Source of the DNA: Chloroflexota bacterium
Lineage (GTDB): Bacteria; Chloroflexota; Anaerolineae; Aggregatilineales; Phototrophicaceae
NCBI GenBank assembly: GCA_023430545.1
Contig: JAEZAF010000214.1
Span: 1 to 64,000 of the forward strand
DNA: 64,000 nucleotides
Direction: 5' to 3'
How positions within the stretch are numbered: the stretch's first letter is position 1; each line of letters starts with the position of its first letter. Under the pieces are notes generated by a model. The model saw nothing but the letters and a program-made list of their open reading frames with translations. It had not been told where the DNA came from and made no database searches. Below, one piece after another: positions 45,927 through 56,900 of this stretch. The position numbers and the translations under genes were made by a program.

Positions 45927-48900
45927 TCAGGGTGCCTGTATCGTCATCATGGCCGCTTTGGTTCTACCTATCACATCCGGCTGCTGCGCTGCATAAGCGT
46001 GTGCTGGCGGGATCATATAGGTCCCACTGGTAACCGCTCGCGCCTGATATGTATAAGTGTAGACGCCGCGAGGCAAATATGTCGCCTGTAATTTGATGCC
46101 GGTATCTTCAAGCTGCGTCCGCCCCCAATAAATGTATCCCCAGTACCAGTAGGGATTATTCCGATTCGCTGATCGAAGCGTCGGTTCCTGTGCCAGATCG
46201 GTTGTGGTCAGCAGAGACGGATCAAGGGGGTCTAGACCAGCAGGCAGTGTATCTTGCAGGGTGAAATAATACAGATCACGCATCACATACACCGTGATGC
46301 GGACCACAACCACATCGCCAACGGTCGGAGAGGCGATCGCCTCAAGAGGTCTGTCGCGCAGGTATTCGCGCTCAATACGAACACCGCGTGCTACAGCATC
46401 GACATCTTCTGCGGCGTAATTAAGTGTCAGTTCTCCGTTGTAATACAAACTACCACTGCCCGCAGATCGTTCAATTGTCAGCTCACTCTGTTGATTGAGC
46501 GGAATCTTCCCCGTCGGCGACCAATGCACTGGCGCAAGGTCTTCTGTATTAAAAGAACTTGACCATTCACTGCCGTTCCAATACACGCCATAGGCAAAAT
46601 CAGGCTGATGATCATTGGTCTGTCGCAGCCATTCACCCATCGCTGTTGTCAACCAGGTTCCTATATCAGAAGCTCTCTGACCACCGGACTGAGAGGCTGT
46701 TACCAACCAGCGCACCGCATTTGCAGTAAGTGGGTGTGACGGCTGCGCTTTCAACAATGCATACAGTGCCACTGCGGTCGTACGAGTATCCGCAGGGCGT
46801 ATATGGTCAGGATCAACATCCTGTTCCCAGTGCACACTATTCCCTGAGATGATTGCAGCGGATGTAAGATCAGTGACCAGCGCGGCAGTCTGCTCGGAAT
46901 CCGGGTATGTATTCAGATACACAAGCAGAAGTTGAGCGCGTCCGGCAGTGGTGAGTTCATGTCGCATCTCAAACAGTGCCAGCAGTGTCTGATCAGTCGC
47001 TTCTTCACCGGGCGAGTACAGTGAAAGCGCATACAACAGCGCGACCTGTGCCTCCATCTCTGAAAGTGGTGTATTAATGTGAGGCGGCGCAAGCTGTCTG
47101 GCAAGAAAATCGGCTGCGCGTTCCATAACCTGTGCATCGACCACAAAGCCAAGCACACGCGCTTCTGTCAGGCCAATCAGCACACTTGCGCTGAGCGCTG
47201 CATCGCTGGAGAGTGATTTATACCATCCCCAACCGCCATCCAGACGCTGCTGACTGACAAGCCAGTTAAGTGCCGTCTCAATCTGATCACGAATGTCCTG
47301 CTGCAGATCATCACTCAGCGTGCTGCGGACAGGACTAAAAGCAAGGACAGTCGTATTCATCCGAAGCATCGACGCAACAGTGAGGGTCGATGTATAGGAA
47401 TCGATGGACGCGCCAGCAGCATTCACATGATGAGTCAACACGTCGGCCAGTGTGGGAGCTAATTCAACCGTCAGGTATGCAGACTGTGGTGCCGGGTTCA
47501 GGCGAAGGTCAATCACTTCCGTCTGACTTTCCGCCTCATCGAGCGACCCGCTGAACGTGAACGTGTCAACCGTGTGGAATGCATAAACAGGGATTGTATC
47601 TCCTTCACCGGTTGTCAGTGTAGGTATGGAAGCATCCGATAACCCATTATCGGAAATAGCATAGACCGCCATATAAACGCTGGAACTGTCCTCTACCGTT
47701 CCCCACCATTCCACTCGCTGTAAGCTGTTTGCGGGCACCTCAATCGACTGGATGGCGTTATCGTTTTGCAGCATAAACCCACGCACATCGAGTCTTACCT
47801 CTACCTTGACAGGTGCATCAGTATTATTCTGGATGAGCGCAGACAATGGCAGAGTGTCACCAACGGTAAAAAAGCGCGGTGCATTTGCACGTGCCACCAG
47901 CGGCAGAGACGTACGGATCATTGTTTCAGCTTCACCAACCTTTGTATCGGTAGTAATCGCCATTGCAGTTAATTCCCACTGCGTCAGGTTATCCGGCATT
48001 TTAAGGGATACGGAGGCGAAACCATTCTCATCCGTTACCACATGCGGTTCCCAGAGTGGGGTATAAACAAAATCGTTACGCAGAGTTGGTGATGGCGCTC
48101 CGCCTCCGCCACCCTGCCCGCAGTAACTCCCCAACTCGACATCGACATTGTGCAAGAGGCCGCTGGATGAGGTTGTATGCATTACCCCCGAATTCTGATG
48201 GGGATAGTAATGCCCTTCCTGTGTCAAACGATAATCATAGGTCAGATCGAGCACAGCCAGATCCGTGAGCGCTACACCAATTTCGGCGGAAACCGGGCTG
48301 CCGTTATGGTCGGAGACATAAAGATCAAATGAAACCGTATCGCCTGGTGCCACTTCGCTCTCAGGGGGAATGATTCTCAGGTTCAATCGGCGCTCTTTAT
48401 TGTCTACAGGGACACGTGCGCGGCCAAACAGATAAGCAGGATGTGGTGTCGAGAGACCTGCAGGACGAAGCATCACAAGATGCATGATCACGTTTGGAGC
48501 GTCACTGGCATCAACACGCAGACGATGAGTATAGGACTTACCTGTCACCGTAACCATCTCCATCTGGCGTATCGTTTGCCGTTCGATGGTAATCACCACA
48601 GTCACAGGTACACCATAGGGGTTTTGAAAACTGAGTTCAGCAACATCACTAGGAAGGTAAAGCTCTTTATCAGTGGTCACTTTCAACTGATGTATGGGTT
48701 CTCCGATCTCACAGCTAATCCCAACAAAAGGGTTATCCAATACTTCCTGCTGCTCATCTTCAGAATCTACCACCATGTTAATCGCCGTAGTAGCCACGTA
48801 TCCTCGTTCGTCCATACCTGTGGCACGCAGTCGATATATCCCTGCTCGTGGAGGGACGAAAGTATATACGGACCCTCCCGCCGAGTCGGTTGTTAAGGAC

Positions 48901-51647
48901 ACAGTCTCGACAGGATATTCTTCGGTGTGCCACGAGTATCGGCCAAATGACTCTTCAGTCCTGATTACGCGGCGCTCAATGATTTCAATCTGTACAGGTT
49001 GACTAGGGCGAAGAACACTGTCGGGGAAGAGGGTCATGATGTCGATCTGTACCGGCTTAAGCCCGGTCACATTTAGCGTAGAACTGCGCAGCCCGATATA
49101 CAGGTTTGCAGGATGGATGATCATTCTAGTCGATGCGCTAATGGCCTGCCCGCTGGGATCTGTAACAGTGGCTTCAACCCAGAAATTGACGGGATAGCTG
49201 CCACTGGCAACCGGAGCATCAAACAACAGTGTATGACCGTCGCTGCCAACTGGCATCCGTGCATCCGGCACGTAAATTGATGCAGTACCTGTAAGTTCAT
49301 TGTCACCAAATGTGAAACCTGTTTCATGGCCTCGGTAGATAAAACTGGTTGACCAACCTTGGCCATTACGTGCAATCGTCCCATTTGTGAGTGGGCTTCC
49401 TGAGTAAAACGATGCATAAACATCGACATAGACAGGATCACCAGAGACGATTTCATCGTGCTGTGGGGTAAGTTCAACCTTAACATCCGGTACACGAAAT
49501 TCCGCCACCTGAAAATACAGAGCATTAGTATGGACTGACCGACAATCGGCTGCGTCCGGTGCACACTCGGTAATACTGACCTGATAATAGCCTGGGCTGA
49601 GGTCTGCTGGCAGCACAAACGAATCACTGAACGTCCCAAAATCCGTGACGGCGAGTTCTGCACGATACACTGATGTTTCAGACGGACAGCTATATCCACC
49701 ATAGCATGGGATATCAAGCGAAGCATACACAGTATCAATAGATGGAACGGTATATCTCAGATCACTGCCATTACGGAGAATCCCCCGATAGTTGATGGTC
49801 TCGCCGGGACGATAAATCCTGCGATCTGAATAGAGGAATGGCTGCACTGTTTCATTGATCGCTGGCGCAGACTCGGAATACCATGCCCCAAAGTAATCGT
49901 CTGACTCTGTGGTAATGAGCAGGAATCCGTTTCCTATTTCATCGGTAGGGATGGTAAGCCGTACAATACCGCTGCTGTCTGTGCGACCTGTGACGCGAAG
50001 ATCCTTCCCTCTGGCCTGGACAGGCACATCAGCGAGGGGTTGCGCAGTGATGTAATCTGTAACCCACACCAGTATTTCATCATGCGACCGCCACACCGTG
50101 ACACCTGCGTTGGCGACCGCCATCACAAACCCTGACTGATGGCTCATATCCACGCCGTAAAACCCTAATGGCAGCCGCGCATCATCTTCAGTCAACGGCA
50201 CATGAACTGTTTCACCCTCGGGGTTTTCAATGTTAAACGAGCGGGTTACACGGCTGACCAGATTTTCTTCTGTTCGCCAGGGGATACGAGGATAACTCGG
50301 GATACTCATCCCCAACGGAGTCCAATCAGAATGTGTCTGATAAAGCCGATAGAAGATATCACCGTATGTAGCCCCATAATAACCGACGGATTGTGTCACC
50401 GCATCCATAATCATGTCGGCATTGGTGCGGTAGGTGGCGAAGTTAACATCCGCCTCTCCACGCACAACAAGCGGGACAGAGACCTGATCCAGATAACTTC
50501 CTGCAATCACAAACCCACGATTCTCAGGCAAATCGAGAAATGCCGATGGTTCTGGTTGGGGTTCACGGACTTCATAGATAAAGGAATAGGAGTCCGTCAT
50601 TACGCTGCCATAAACGTCCCGAACCCCTGGCAGTATTGTGATGGTATACGTCTCGTACAGCACATGGTCGAATACGAGCCTGAGCCTTCCATGATTGTTA
50701 ACATAGGGCGTAACTTCGCCGGAAGGTGCAGGAGTAATGGTAAAACGTCCACGAAGGGATTCAGTATCTATAACGCCTAAAAAGTCGATGATTACACGCT
50801 GTTTGCCCGGAGCAATACTTCCCCCGCGCACAGGAGAAGTGGACGCGACTCCTGGTCTGTACACCGGACGAAAGAATTCATCAGTGTCTCTTATCAGCAC
50901 TGCGCTTCCATGCGCGTTACGGGCTGTTGCTGCGAGTGCGACTCGATAAGCAGGATCGTACTGGTTATAGCCATAATCCAGTAACTGGGTGGGGGTAAAT
51001 ATGAGTTGGGTATGCTCATCATTCCATGAAAATGTACCGTCTACGGATTTCCAATATTGTGGAGCGAGCGAACAACCATCCCCACATGCCCCGCCAAGAT
51101 TTTTATACAGTGTAAAAGCTGCTTCAGTTGACACAGGGTCCATAGGCTGTGTAAACGAAATAGTGAAGCCGCTTTCACGCAGCACAGCACCTTCCCTGGT
51201 TTGATGGGTGGGCACAATGTCGATAACCTGTGGCTCGATTACCGTAAATGACCATTCAACCGGTGCAGCAAATACTGCACCATCTACTGCCTGCAGGGTT
51301 GGATCAATCCCGACGGTATAGGTTATTCCGCCGTGTAATGCATCTTCCTCAGGCACAAATTCATACACGGCTGGATGAACCCAGCTACCGCTGCCCTGCA
51401 GGGCGGGTGTAATCGTCAGTACAGCATTCGCATCTGGTTGTGCCAGCGCGTTAACCGGAACCACCGAGCGGTCAAACATCACCGTAATACGGCTTTTTCC
51501 GGCATCGACAAAGTCTGTATTAGGTTGAGGCGAGAGCGACAGGACATTCAACGTGTCGATGGTGTTAAGTGGCTGGCTGAAACTTACATTGAAACTAAGT
51601 AGCAGCACTGCAAGGATCATCAGAGATATACAACGGATCTTCGGCAT
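45927..51647 (-). CDS. alpha-2-macroglobulin-like secreted protein without thioester
   Basis: 1906 residues from ATG 51647 (AAGGTGG eight bases upstream; the frame is open to a GTG at 51671). A Sec signal (ISLMILAVLLLSFNVSFSQ) without lipobox Cys precedes two or three Ig-like Big_5 domains (about 30-370), macroglobulin MG domains including GEADVNFATYRTN and YRPGETINYRGILRNGS, the bait/A2M core (LWEPHVVTDENGFASVSLKM), and an alpha-helical TED-like domain with LNWLVSQQRLDGGWGWY. Bacterial alpha-2-macroglobulins trap proteases by a CxEQ thioester; here the place (near residue 1400) reads HHVNAAGASIDSYTS, so covalent trapping is excluded. It may be a structural or non-covalent inhibitor. No penicillin-binding-protein partner is adjacent. 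Confidence 0.9.
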   Translation of the reverse strand: MPKIRCISLMILAVLLLSFNVSFSQPLNTIDTLNVLSLSPQPNTDFVDAGKSRITVMFDRSVVPVNALAQPDANAVLTITPALQGSGSWVHPAVYEFVPEEDALHGGITYTVGIDPTLQAVDGAVFAAPVEWSFTVIEPQVIDIVPTHQTREGAVLRESGFTISFTQPMDPVSTEAAFTLYKNLGGACGDGCSLAPQYWKSVDGTFSWNDEHTQLIFTPTQLLDYGYNQYDPAYRVALAATARNAHGSAVLIRDTDEFFRPVYRPGVASTSPVRGGSIAPGKQRVIIDFLGVIDTESLRGRFTITPAPSGEVTPYVNNHGRLRLVFDHVLYETYTITILPGVRDVYGSVMTDSYSFIYEVREPQPEPSAFLDLPENRGFVIAGSYLDQVSVPLVVRGEADVNFATYRTNADMIMDAVTQSVGYYGATYGDIFYRLYQTHSDWTPLGMSIPSYPRIPWRTEENLVSRVTRSFNIENPEGETVHVPLTEDDARLPLGFYGVDMSHQSGFVMAVANAGVTVWRSHDEILVWVTDYITAQPLADVPVQARGKDLRVTGRTDSSGIVRLTIPTDEIGNGFLLITTESDDYFGAWYSESAPAINETVQPFLYSDRRIYRPGETINYRGILRNGSDLRYTVPSIDTVYASLDIPCYGGYSCPSETSVYRAELAVTDFGTFSDSFVLPADLSPGYYQVSITECAPDAADCRSVHTNALYFQVAEFRVPDVKVELTPQHDEIVSGDPVYVDVYASFYSGSPLTNGTIARNGQGWSTSFIYRGHETGFTFGDNELTGTASIYVPDARMPVGSDGHTLLFDAPVASGSYPVNFWVEATVTDPSGQAISASTRMIIHPANLYIGLRSSTLNVTGLKPVQIDIMTLFPDSVLRPSQPVQIEIIERRVIRTEESFGRYSWHTEEYPVETVSLTTDSAGGSVYTFVPPRAGIYRLRATGMDERGYVATTAINMVVDSEDEQQEVLDNPFVGISCEIGEPIHQLKVTTDKELYLPSDVAELSFQNPYGVPVTVVITIERQTIRQMEMVTVTGKSYTHRLRVDASDAPNVIMHLVMLRPAGLSTPHPAYLFGRARVPVDNKERRLNLRIIPPESEVAPGDTVSFDLYVSDHNGSPVSAEIGVALTDLAVLDLTYDYRLTQEGHYYPHQNSGVMHTTSSSGLLHNVDVELGSYCGQGGGGGAPSPTLRNDFVYTPLWEPHVVTDENGFASVSLKMPDNLTQWELTAMAITTDTKVGEAETMIRTSLPLVARANAPRFFTVGDTLPLSALIQNNTDAPVKVEVRLDVRGFMLQNDNAIQSIEVPANSLQRVEWWGTVEDSSSVYMAVYAISDNGLSDASIPTLTTGEGDTIPVYAFHTVDTFTFSGSLDEAESQTEVIDLRLNPAPQSAYLTVELAPTLADVLTHHVNAAGASIDSYTSTLTVASMLRMNTTVLAFSPVRSTLSDDLQQDIRDQIETALNWLVSQQRLDGGWGWYKSLSSDAALSASVLIGLTEARVLGFVVDAQVMERAADFLARQLAPPHINTPLSEMEAQVALLYALSLYSPGEEATDQTLLALFEMRHELTTAGRAQLLLVYLNTYPDSEQTAALVTDLTSAAIISGNSVHWEQDVDPDHIRPADTRTTAVALYALLKAQPSHPLTANAVRWLVTASQSGGQRASDIGTWLTTAMGEWLRQTNDHQPDFAYGVYWNGSEWSSSFNTEDLAPVHWSPTGKIPLNQQSELTIERSAGSGSLYYNGELTLNYAAEDVDAVARGVRIEREYLRDRPLEAIASPTVGDVVVVRITVYVMRDLYYFTLQDTLPAGLDPLDPSLLTTTDLAQEPTLRSANRNNPYWYWGYIYWGRTQLEDTGIKLQATYLPRGVYTYTYQARAVTSGTYMIPPAHAYAAQQPDVIGRTKAAMMTIQAP

Positions 51648-51840
51648 CGCAGGTCCACCTTTACTCGACACAGCTCACGGCTGAGGGGATTATAAGTCGC
51701 TGTCAGTGAGCTACCTGTCGCTTAACCTACGTCTACCCTGCGAACGGATAACGACATTGCTACTGTAATAAGCTGCTGAAGTGAACCTTTATATGTGGGA
51801 GAATGCTACTAAGGGTTTTCGTCATAAGGGTTAAATGTGT

Positions 51841-51868
51841 ACAGGCCTCGAACTTCGCTCAGATACAA
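51841..51868 (-). repeat. third, diverged copy of the T-arm-like core
   Basis: 28 bases match the core of the 72-bp repeats (5 mismatches) in the same orientation, again just downstream (minus strand) of a gene end. Only the core is shared; the terminator part is replaced by a different hairpin at about 51896-51922. It sits at the left edge of the AT-rich defence region. The rest of 51648-51934 has no gene. Confidence 0.5.
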
Positions 51869-51934
51869 CAGCAGCATGGTTTTCGCCGGTTACAGAGAGC
51901 CGCCATAAGGTGACGGCCCTCTGGTTTTCTTTCG

Positions 51935-52381
51935 CTATTTTGCCGCGGGGATACCCCAGATCTCAGTCTGGGTACGTGTTCCTACCAGTAAGCGCGTGCT
52001 GTCGGGGGAGAAGGTCACCCGATCAGCGATGTTATTGATAATGGGATAAACCGTGTTTGTCGATAAATCGATCAATCGCAGCGATGGTGTGATCGCCAGC
52101 CAGTGCGAATCCGGACTAAAGGCAAAATCACTGTTATAACCCGGTGTGCCCGCCTTGGGATAACTGTGTAGCAATTTACCATCGTTCGTATCATAAAGGC
52201 GGATCTCACCAGCCGTCACCACTGCCAGCACCTCTCCATCCGGGCGGAACGAGATAGCGGCATTGTAATATACCGGGATCTTAAACCGTTCTGTAATTGT
52301 CCTTCTGTTAATATCCCACAAACGGACAAAGCTGTTGTCGCGAGTGGCAGCAGTACGATTTTTGTTTATCTCAACTTTCAA
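51935..52381 (-). pseudogene. WD40 propeller fragment, 5' end missing
   Basis: 148 codons, with blade motifs DNSFVRLWDI, ISFRPDGEVLAVV, IRLYDTNDGK, FAFSPDSHWLAITP and VTFSPDSTRLLVG, i.e. about three blades of a beta-propeller that needs seven. The frame starts with TTG, without ribosome site, in the middle of a blade, and the DNA turns AT-rich just upstream. The original gene was probably cut when the TIR module arrived. The remaining C-terminal IWGIPAAK looks like a genuine end. Confidence 0.7.
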
Positions 52382-52441
52382 TAGCTGAAACGATGTATAA
52401 TTTAGAAGTATTTAATTAATTTCATGAGATAAATATAGCAG

Positions 52442-52460
52442 ATAAGCTTTGAAAGCTTAT
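52442..52460. promoter_or_regulatory. 19-bp perfect palindrome before the TIR gene
   Basis: ATAAGCTTT-G-AAAGCTTAT is a perfect dyad 20 bases upstream of the TIR gene start, overlapping the place of the promoter or mRNA leader. As an operator it would be bound by a dimeric repressor; alternatively it forms a hairpin in the leader that hides the GGAG ribosome site. Confidence 0.55.
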
Positions 52461-52480
52461 ATTGTAAATGTGGAGTAAGA

Positions 52481-53941
52481 ATGGCACATATCTTCATCAG
52501 TTACAGTCGTAAAGATATAGTGACGATCAAAGAACTAATAAAGTTCCTTAAGCTGCGTAACTACTCCACTTGGCGAGACGAAGACAATCTCGAGCCGGGT
52601 GGTAACTGGACAACAGGGCTCGAATTAGCTATCCGCGAATCTGATCTTGTATTGCTTGTAATTTCAAGTAATTCCATTCAGTCTACTATGGTTATTAATG
52701 AAGCGATGTGGGCGCAAAACGTTGCAAAAAAGCCAGTAATTCCGCTGGTCATTGAGGACGTTGAGCTACCATTAGTGCTTTATACTACACAGTATATTCC
52801 TATGTTTCATAATTGGATGCAGGGCTGTGAAACCTTAGATCAACGCCTCAGAGAGATATACACAAGAAAAGTGCAAGATGTTTCGCACAAAGCTCTTGTT
52901 CCAGATACAAATCCACCCTCGGTAGCAAATAGTCAGGATACAAATCCCTTCAGTAGTTTTGGGACAGCGGTTAATGAAGATCGGTTTTTGGGCCGTGCAG
53001 ATGCTTTATCATTAATACTTGATAGATTGTCAGCCGATGCCCTCTCATCTACTTCTATAGTCGGTGAACGACGCATAGGGAAAACATCTTTATTGAATTT
53101 TGTAATCAAACGTCATCATGAACTGCTTCAGCAAGGTTATAAATGGGCATTTGCTTATATAGACATGAGCACAGCCCAAGCGAGTAACCCATCCAGTTTC
53201 ATGGAAGTATTGCGCCACAGTATTCTCGAATGGGCTAAATTTGAGGCTTGGTCACGAGATCATGATGGCGATTTAGAAGTGTTGAAAAGATCATTTGTGC
53301 ACCTAAAAAGCGCTGGTGTGCGTCTTGTATTGTGTATGGATGAATTCGAAGGCTCTGTGGCTTACGATAATGCATTGCGTCCTCTTTTTCACGAACTACG
53401 TTCAGCGGGATCTAACGGTGAAATTGCAATGTTGACGGTAACTCGCGTGTCACTCATTGACTTGTTCGCAGAATGGGGGCGTGTTTCGCCATTTGGCAAC
53501 ATATTTGCAACGGCGCGCCTGAAGCCGATGACTAAGGAAGAATGGGAGCGTATAGTCTCAACGGGTTTTGCTCGTACTGGTCACTCCCCAACTGCGGATC
53601 ATTTGGCACTTATTGAAGAACTCTCAGGCGGCCATCCCTATCTTGTGCAAATTGCTAGCTTTTATGCTTGGCAGACTAAGCATCTACGCTGGACACAGGC
53701 TGAAGTACAAATACGCGAAGGCTTTACGGAGCAGGCACGATCACCGTTTTTTGCGGATTTGTGGATACAACAACCAAACGAGGCTAAAGAAGCCATCCGA
53801 AGTATCTTAGGCTTGCCAACGAGTGAACCTGTCAAACGAAAATCAATAACCAAATTAAGAGAACGTGGTCTGCTGAATCCGACAGGTGATAGTTTATTTT
53901 GCCAACCTTTCGTTGAATACCTGATTGAGGAACTAGAGTAA
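52481..53941 (+). CDS. TIR-domain STAND-like ATPase
   Basis: 486 residues. Residues 2-130 are a TIR domain (HIFISYSRKD, WRDEDNLEPGGNW, LVISSNSIQS, with Glu74 in VINEAMWAQN where NAD-cleaving TIRs have their catalytic Glu). A Pro/Asn linker leads to an AAA/STAND-type ATPase: Walker A GERRIGKT (195-202), Walker B VLCMDEFE (Asp287, Glu288), sensor TVTR, and a helical lid with LSGGHPYLVQIASF. The C-terminus is a winged helix (KSITKLRERGLLN). TIR-STAND proteins act in bacterial immunity and stress signalling by NAD+ depletion or second messengers. The ATG is three bases before the next gene's start region, so the two form an operon. A WGAG ribosome site (GGAG) lies eight bases upstream. Confidence 0.9.
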   Translation: MAHIFISYSRKDIVTIKELIKFLKLRNYSTWRDEDNLEPGGNWTTGLELAIRESDLVLLVISSNSIQSTMVINEAMWAQNVAKKPVIPLVIEDVELPLVLYTTQYIPMFHNWMQGCETLDQRLREIYTRKVQDVSHKALVPDTNPPSVANSQDTNPFSSFGTAVNEDRFLGRADALSLILDRLSADALSSTSIVGERRIGKTSLLNFVIKRHHELLQQGYKWAFAYIDMSTAQASNPSSFMEVLRHSILEWAKFEAWSRDHDGDLEVLKRSFVHLKSAGVRLVLCMDEFEGSVAYDNALRPLFHELRSAGSNGEIAMLTVTRVSLIDLFAEWGRVSPFGNIFATARLKPMTKEEWERIVSTGFARTGHSPTADHLALIEELSGGHPYLVQIASFYAWQTKHLRWTQAEVQIREGFTEQARSPFFADLWIQQPNEAKEAIRSILGLPTSEPVKRKSITKLRERGLLNPTGDSLFCQPFVEYLIEELE

Positions 53942-53944
53942 GCG

Positions 53945-56900
53945 ATGCTGAATTTAATCTCTGTTATTAACAACCTGTTTCTCTATCCACGATATGCACA
54001 GGATTTGCTTTCTTACCGAGGCATGCAACGCTGGATGGTATTTACTCTCTATGGGTTCGCCCTGCTACCCTTTGTAATAGTATCCACCGTGCGTGGGGCT
54101 GACGCTACTATTATAATGTATGTGACTATAACTATCGCTCTGATAGGGGTAGCGTTAGGTACGATGCACACTACTCTTGGGCTTATAATGACCCTAATGC
54201 TTGCAATATTAGGTTGTCTGAACTGGTATGTTTCTGGTCGGTCATGGGTTTATACACCGAGTTCATCTATTGGAGGACTGCTGATTCCGACAATTGCTAT
54301 TTGTTTTAGCCTGTTTATCTATGGGGCGGCTTATCAGGAGAGCAGGAAATATCGTTCAGAAAGTAGTATCTGGATTCTGATTGGTGGGTCAATTATTGGA
54401 TTCGGGATACTTCTCCTTTTGGTTTATCGTCCCGAACCAAGGATCCCCTTATTTAATGTAAGCTTGTTTATCTATCTCCTGCTTCGACTATTGCTTACCT
54501 TTGAACTAAGTGACCGAATTAAACTCATAGTGAACTGGTGTGCCAGAATTGTTTCGATTAGCGCTGTTTACATCTGGGTTGGCTTGGCTTCAGGTGTAAT
54601 TATATCTGCAACAACCTTTATAAATACCGAAATAATACTCATTGCCCTAATTTCTATTGTCTTAGGACTAATTATTAATTGGGTGATGCAGCTTATAGTA
54701 ACTTTTCTGACTAAAGGTATACTATATCTCGCAAAAGATTTTATAAGGAGGGAAAAGCAAGCACTTTTACCTTTGCAATTCGCTATTGTGATTATGGCGG
54801 TAGCTACTTCCCTCTTCAATTGGACAGGTATGTCTTATGGTATCCAATATTCCTTAAATTATATCTTAGCCACTCTAGTACTTGGTGTTATAGCTGGACT
54901 AGTTGCCTCTCTACTAATACTACCGACTTTTCAAAGGGGGCAAAATTGGGAACAGGCTACTGGATTAGGACGTGTAGCTCTACGTTCTATCTTCGTTGTT
55001 ATCGCTGTCATAGCTCTAGCATTCGGTAGCTGGATCCAGAGTAAAGTTATAGCTAGTACTCCTTCACGAACTGAACTAACCTTCGATTTTGATACCTTCG
55101 CTATAAGTTCAGATGGACATCAACTTCTTCTTGGGAATTCAACAGGTAGTTTAAGATTAGAAAATATCGATGCTACTAATACCGTCACTGGTATAGGGCA
55201 GGATTACGCGAGTTCAACTGTTGATCTGGGTCGCATCAATAGTGTGATCTTTAGCCCTAATGACGCTCATTTTTTGGCATATGGAGAAAATGGAGTGGTC
55301 TTATTTGACACACAGACGAAACAAGAAGCTACGGCGTTTTCTATAGGTGGTAATTACAACGTCGATATTGCCTTTACACCAGATGGGCATCACGCCATTC
55401 GAGCTGAAGGTAACAACATTCTCTTATGGGATACAAGAACAGGTGAAACTACCCGTGAGTATAGTGGTCATTCTAATACTATCACAAGCATCACCCTTTC
55501 AACGGATGGGCAGCTACTTGCAAGCAGCTCAAATGATGGCACAACGAGAATTTGGGATGTCACATCGGGTATAAGCCGTTTCCAACTAGACTACAGTGAA
55601 GTGGTAAGACAGGTTCTCTTTTCTCCTGATGGAACCAATCTTCTAACGAGGACATCCATAAGAGGGGAGCCACTCTTTATTTGGAATGCTTTAACAGGAG
55701 CAGTTATACATACATTACCTATAGGAGACAACTTCGTTACAAGTGTAGCGTATTCTGATGATGGTGAGCTAATTGCTGGCCGTAGTTACGCTTCTTCTAT
55801 TATCTTATGGGGCAGTAAAAACAGTACACCAATTGGCGCTATTCCGAATAATTATATCTACTATAAACCACCGATTGATATACACAATGAAAATATTTAT
55901 TCCATCGGTAGTTCAAGGCTTTATTCTATTCCACTTGAAACGCCACTCTCATCCATTTTGCCATGGATTTATCCTTCCCAAAACAGTCTAACTGCTGTTG
56001 GAATTATTGATATTATCTTACCTCTCTTTCCACCATATACCTCTGCCGCTACATTAGCTTTTCTTATTGTGTGTGTGTGTTCTATAGCGCGGTGGCATTG
56101 GATTACTTTTCTAATGATAGGACTACTGGGAATAGTGATCACTACAAGGTTACCTAATAATGAGTATGTCTATGCAGTTTTTAACTGGTCGGATACAGGT
56201 GTTGCCCTTGTAGTTGGCGCAGGTGCTGGGCTTTTGGGGGGAATATGGCTATTTATTAATCCACTGATTAATCAAGTCTTGGCTTTTAATTTGAAGAATC
56301 AACCCAATATTGTTGGTAAAAATAACCCTGCTATTGAATTTGTAAATGCGCCAGTTTGGGTAAATCGCCTAGGTTTAAATCAGCGAAACCTGATTCAAGT
56401 TTTGGTTGATCGAGAAGTTGCACCAGAGGCTTTCCGAAGACCATCTGCTCAGAAGATAGCGTCAGACTATTTACAAACCAAAGTAGAAGCACACATACTG
56501 GCGGCAAAATCACTAGATAAGGTTGCTCAGATCAACAGCCTGGCAAGCACGGAGCAAGATTGGGTGGATGAAGCCCTACGTCTGCGAGGTATTGTCAATG
56601 TGGCTGAACAGGTAGAAGAAGCAGCTCAATTAGTCAACAAAGTTGGGGTAACGAGTGAGATCAGAAGACATTTAGGCAGATTGATTGCTACGGAGTTTAC
56701 CGACGTAACCCGCCGCTATATAAATTTATATGCAACTTTACGCCCCTACCAAGCAGATCAGTTACTAACAGACCTGGAGCCTAAGCCAGAAGATACAGAG
56801 TTTTTACAAACCTTTCGTTGGCAAATCCTTTATGCTCTCACACAGACACGAAGAATCACCGACGCATTGAGAGGCAGTCAAGAGGAATTGACTGATGCAG

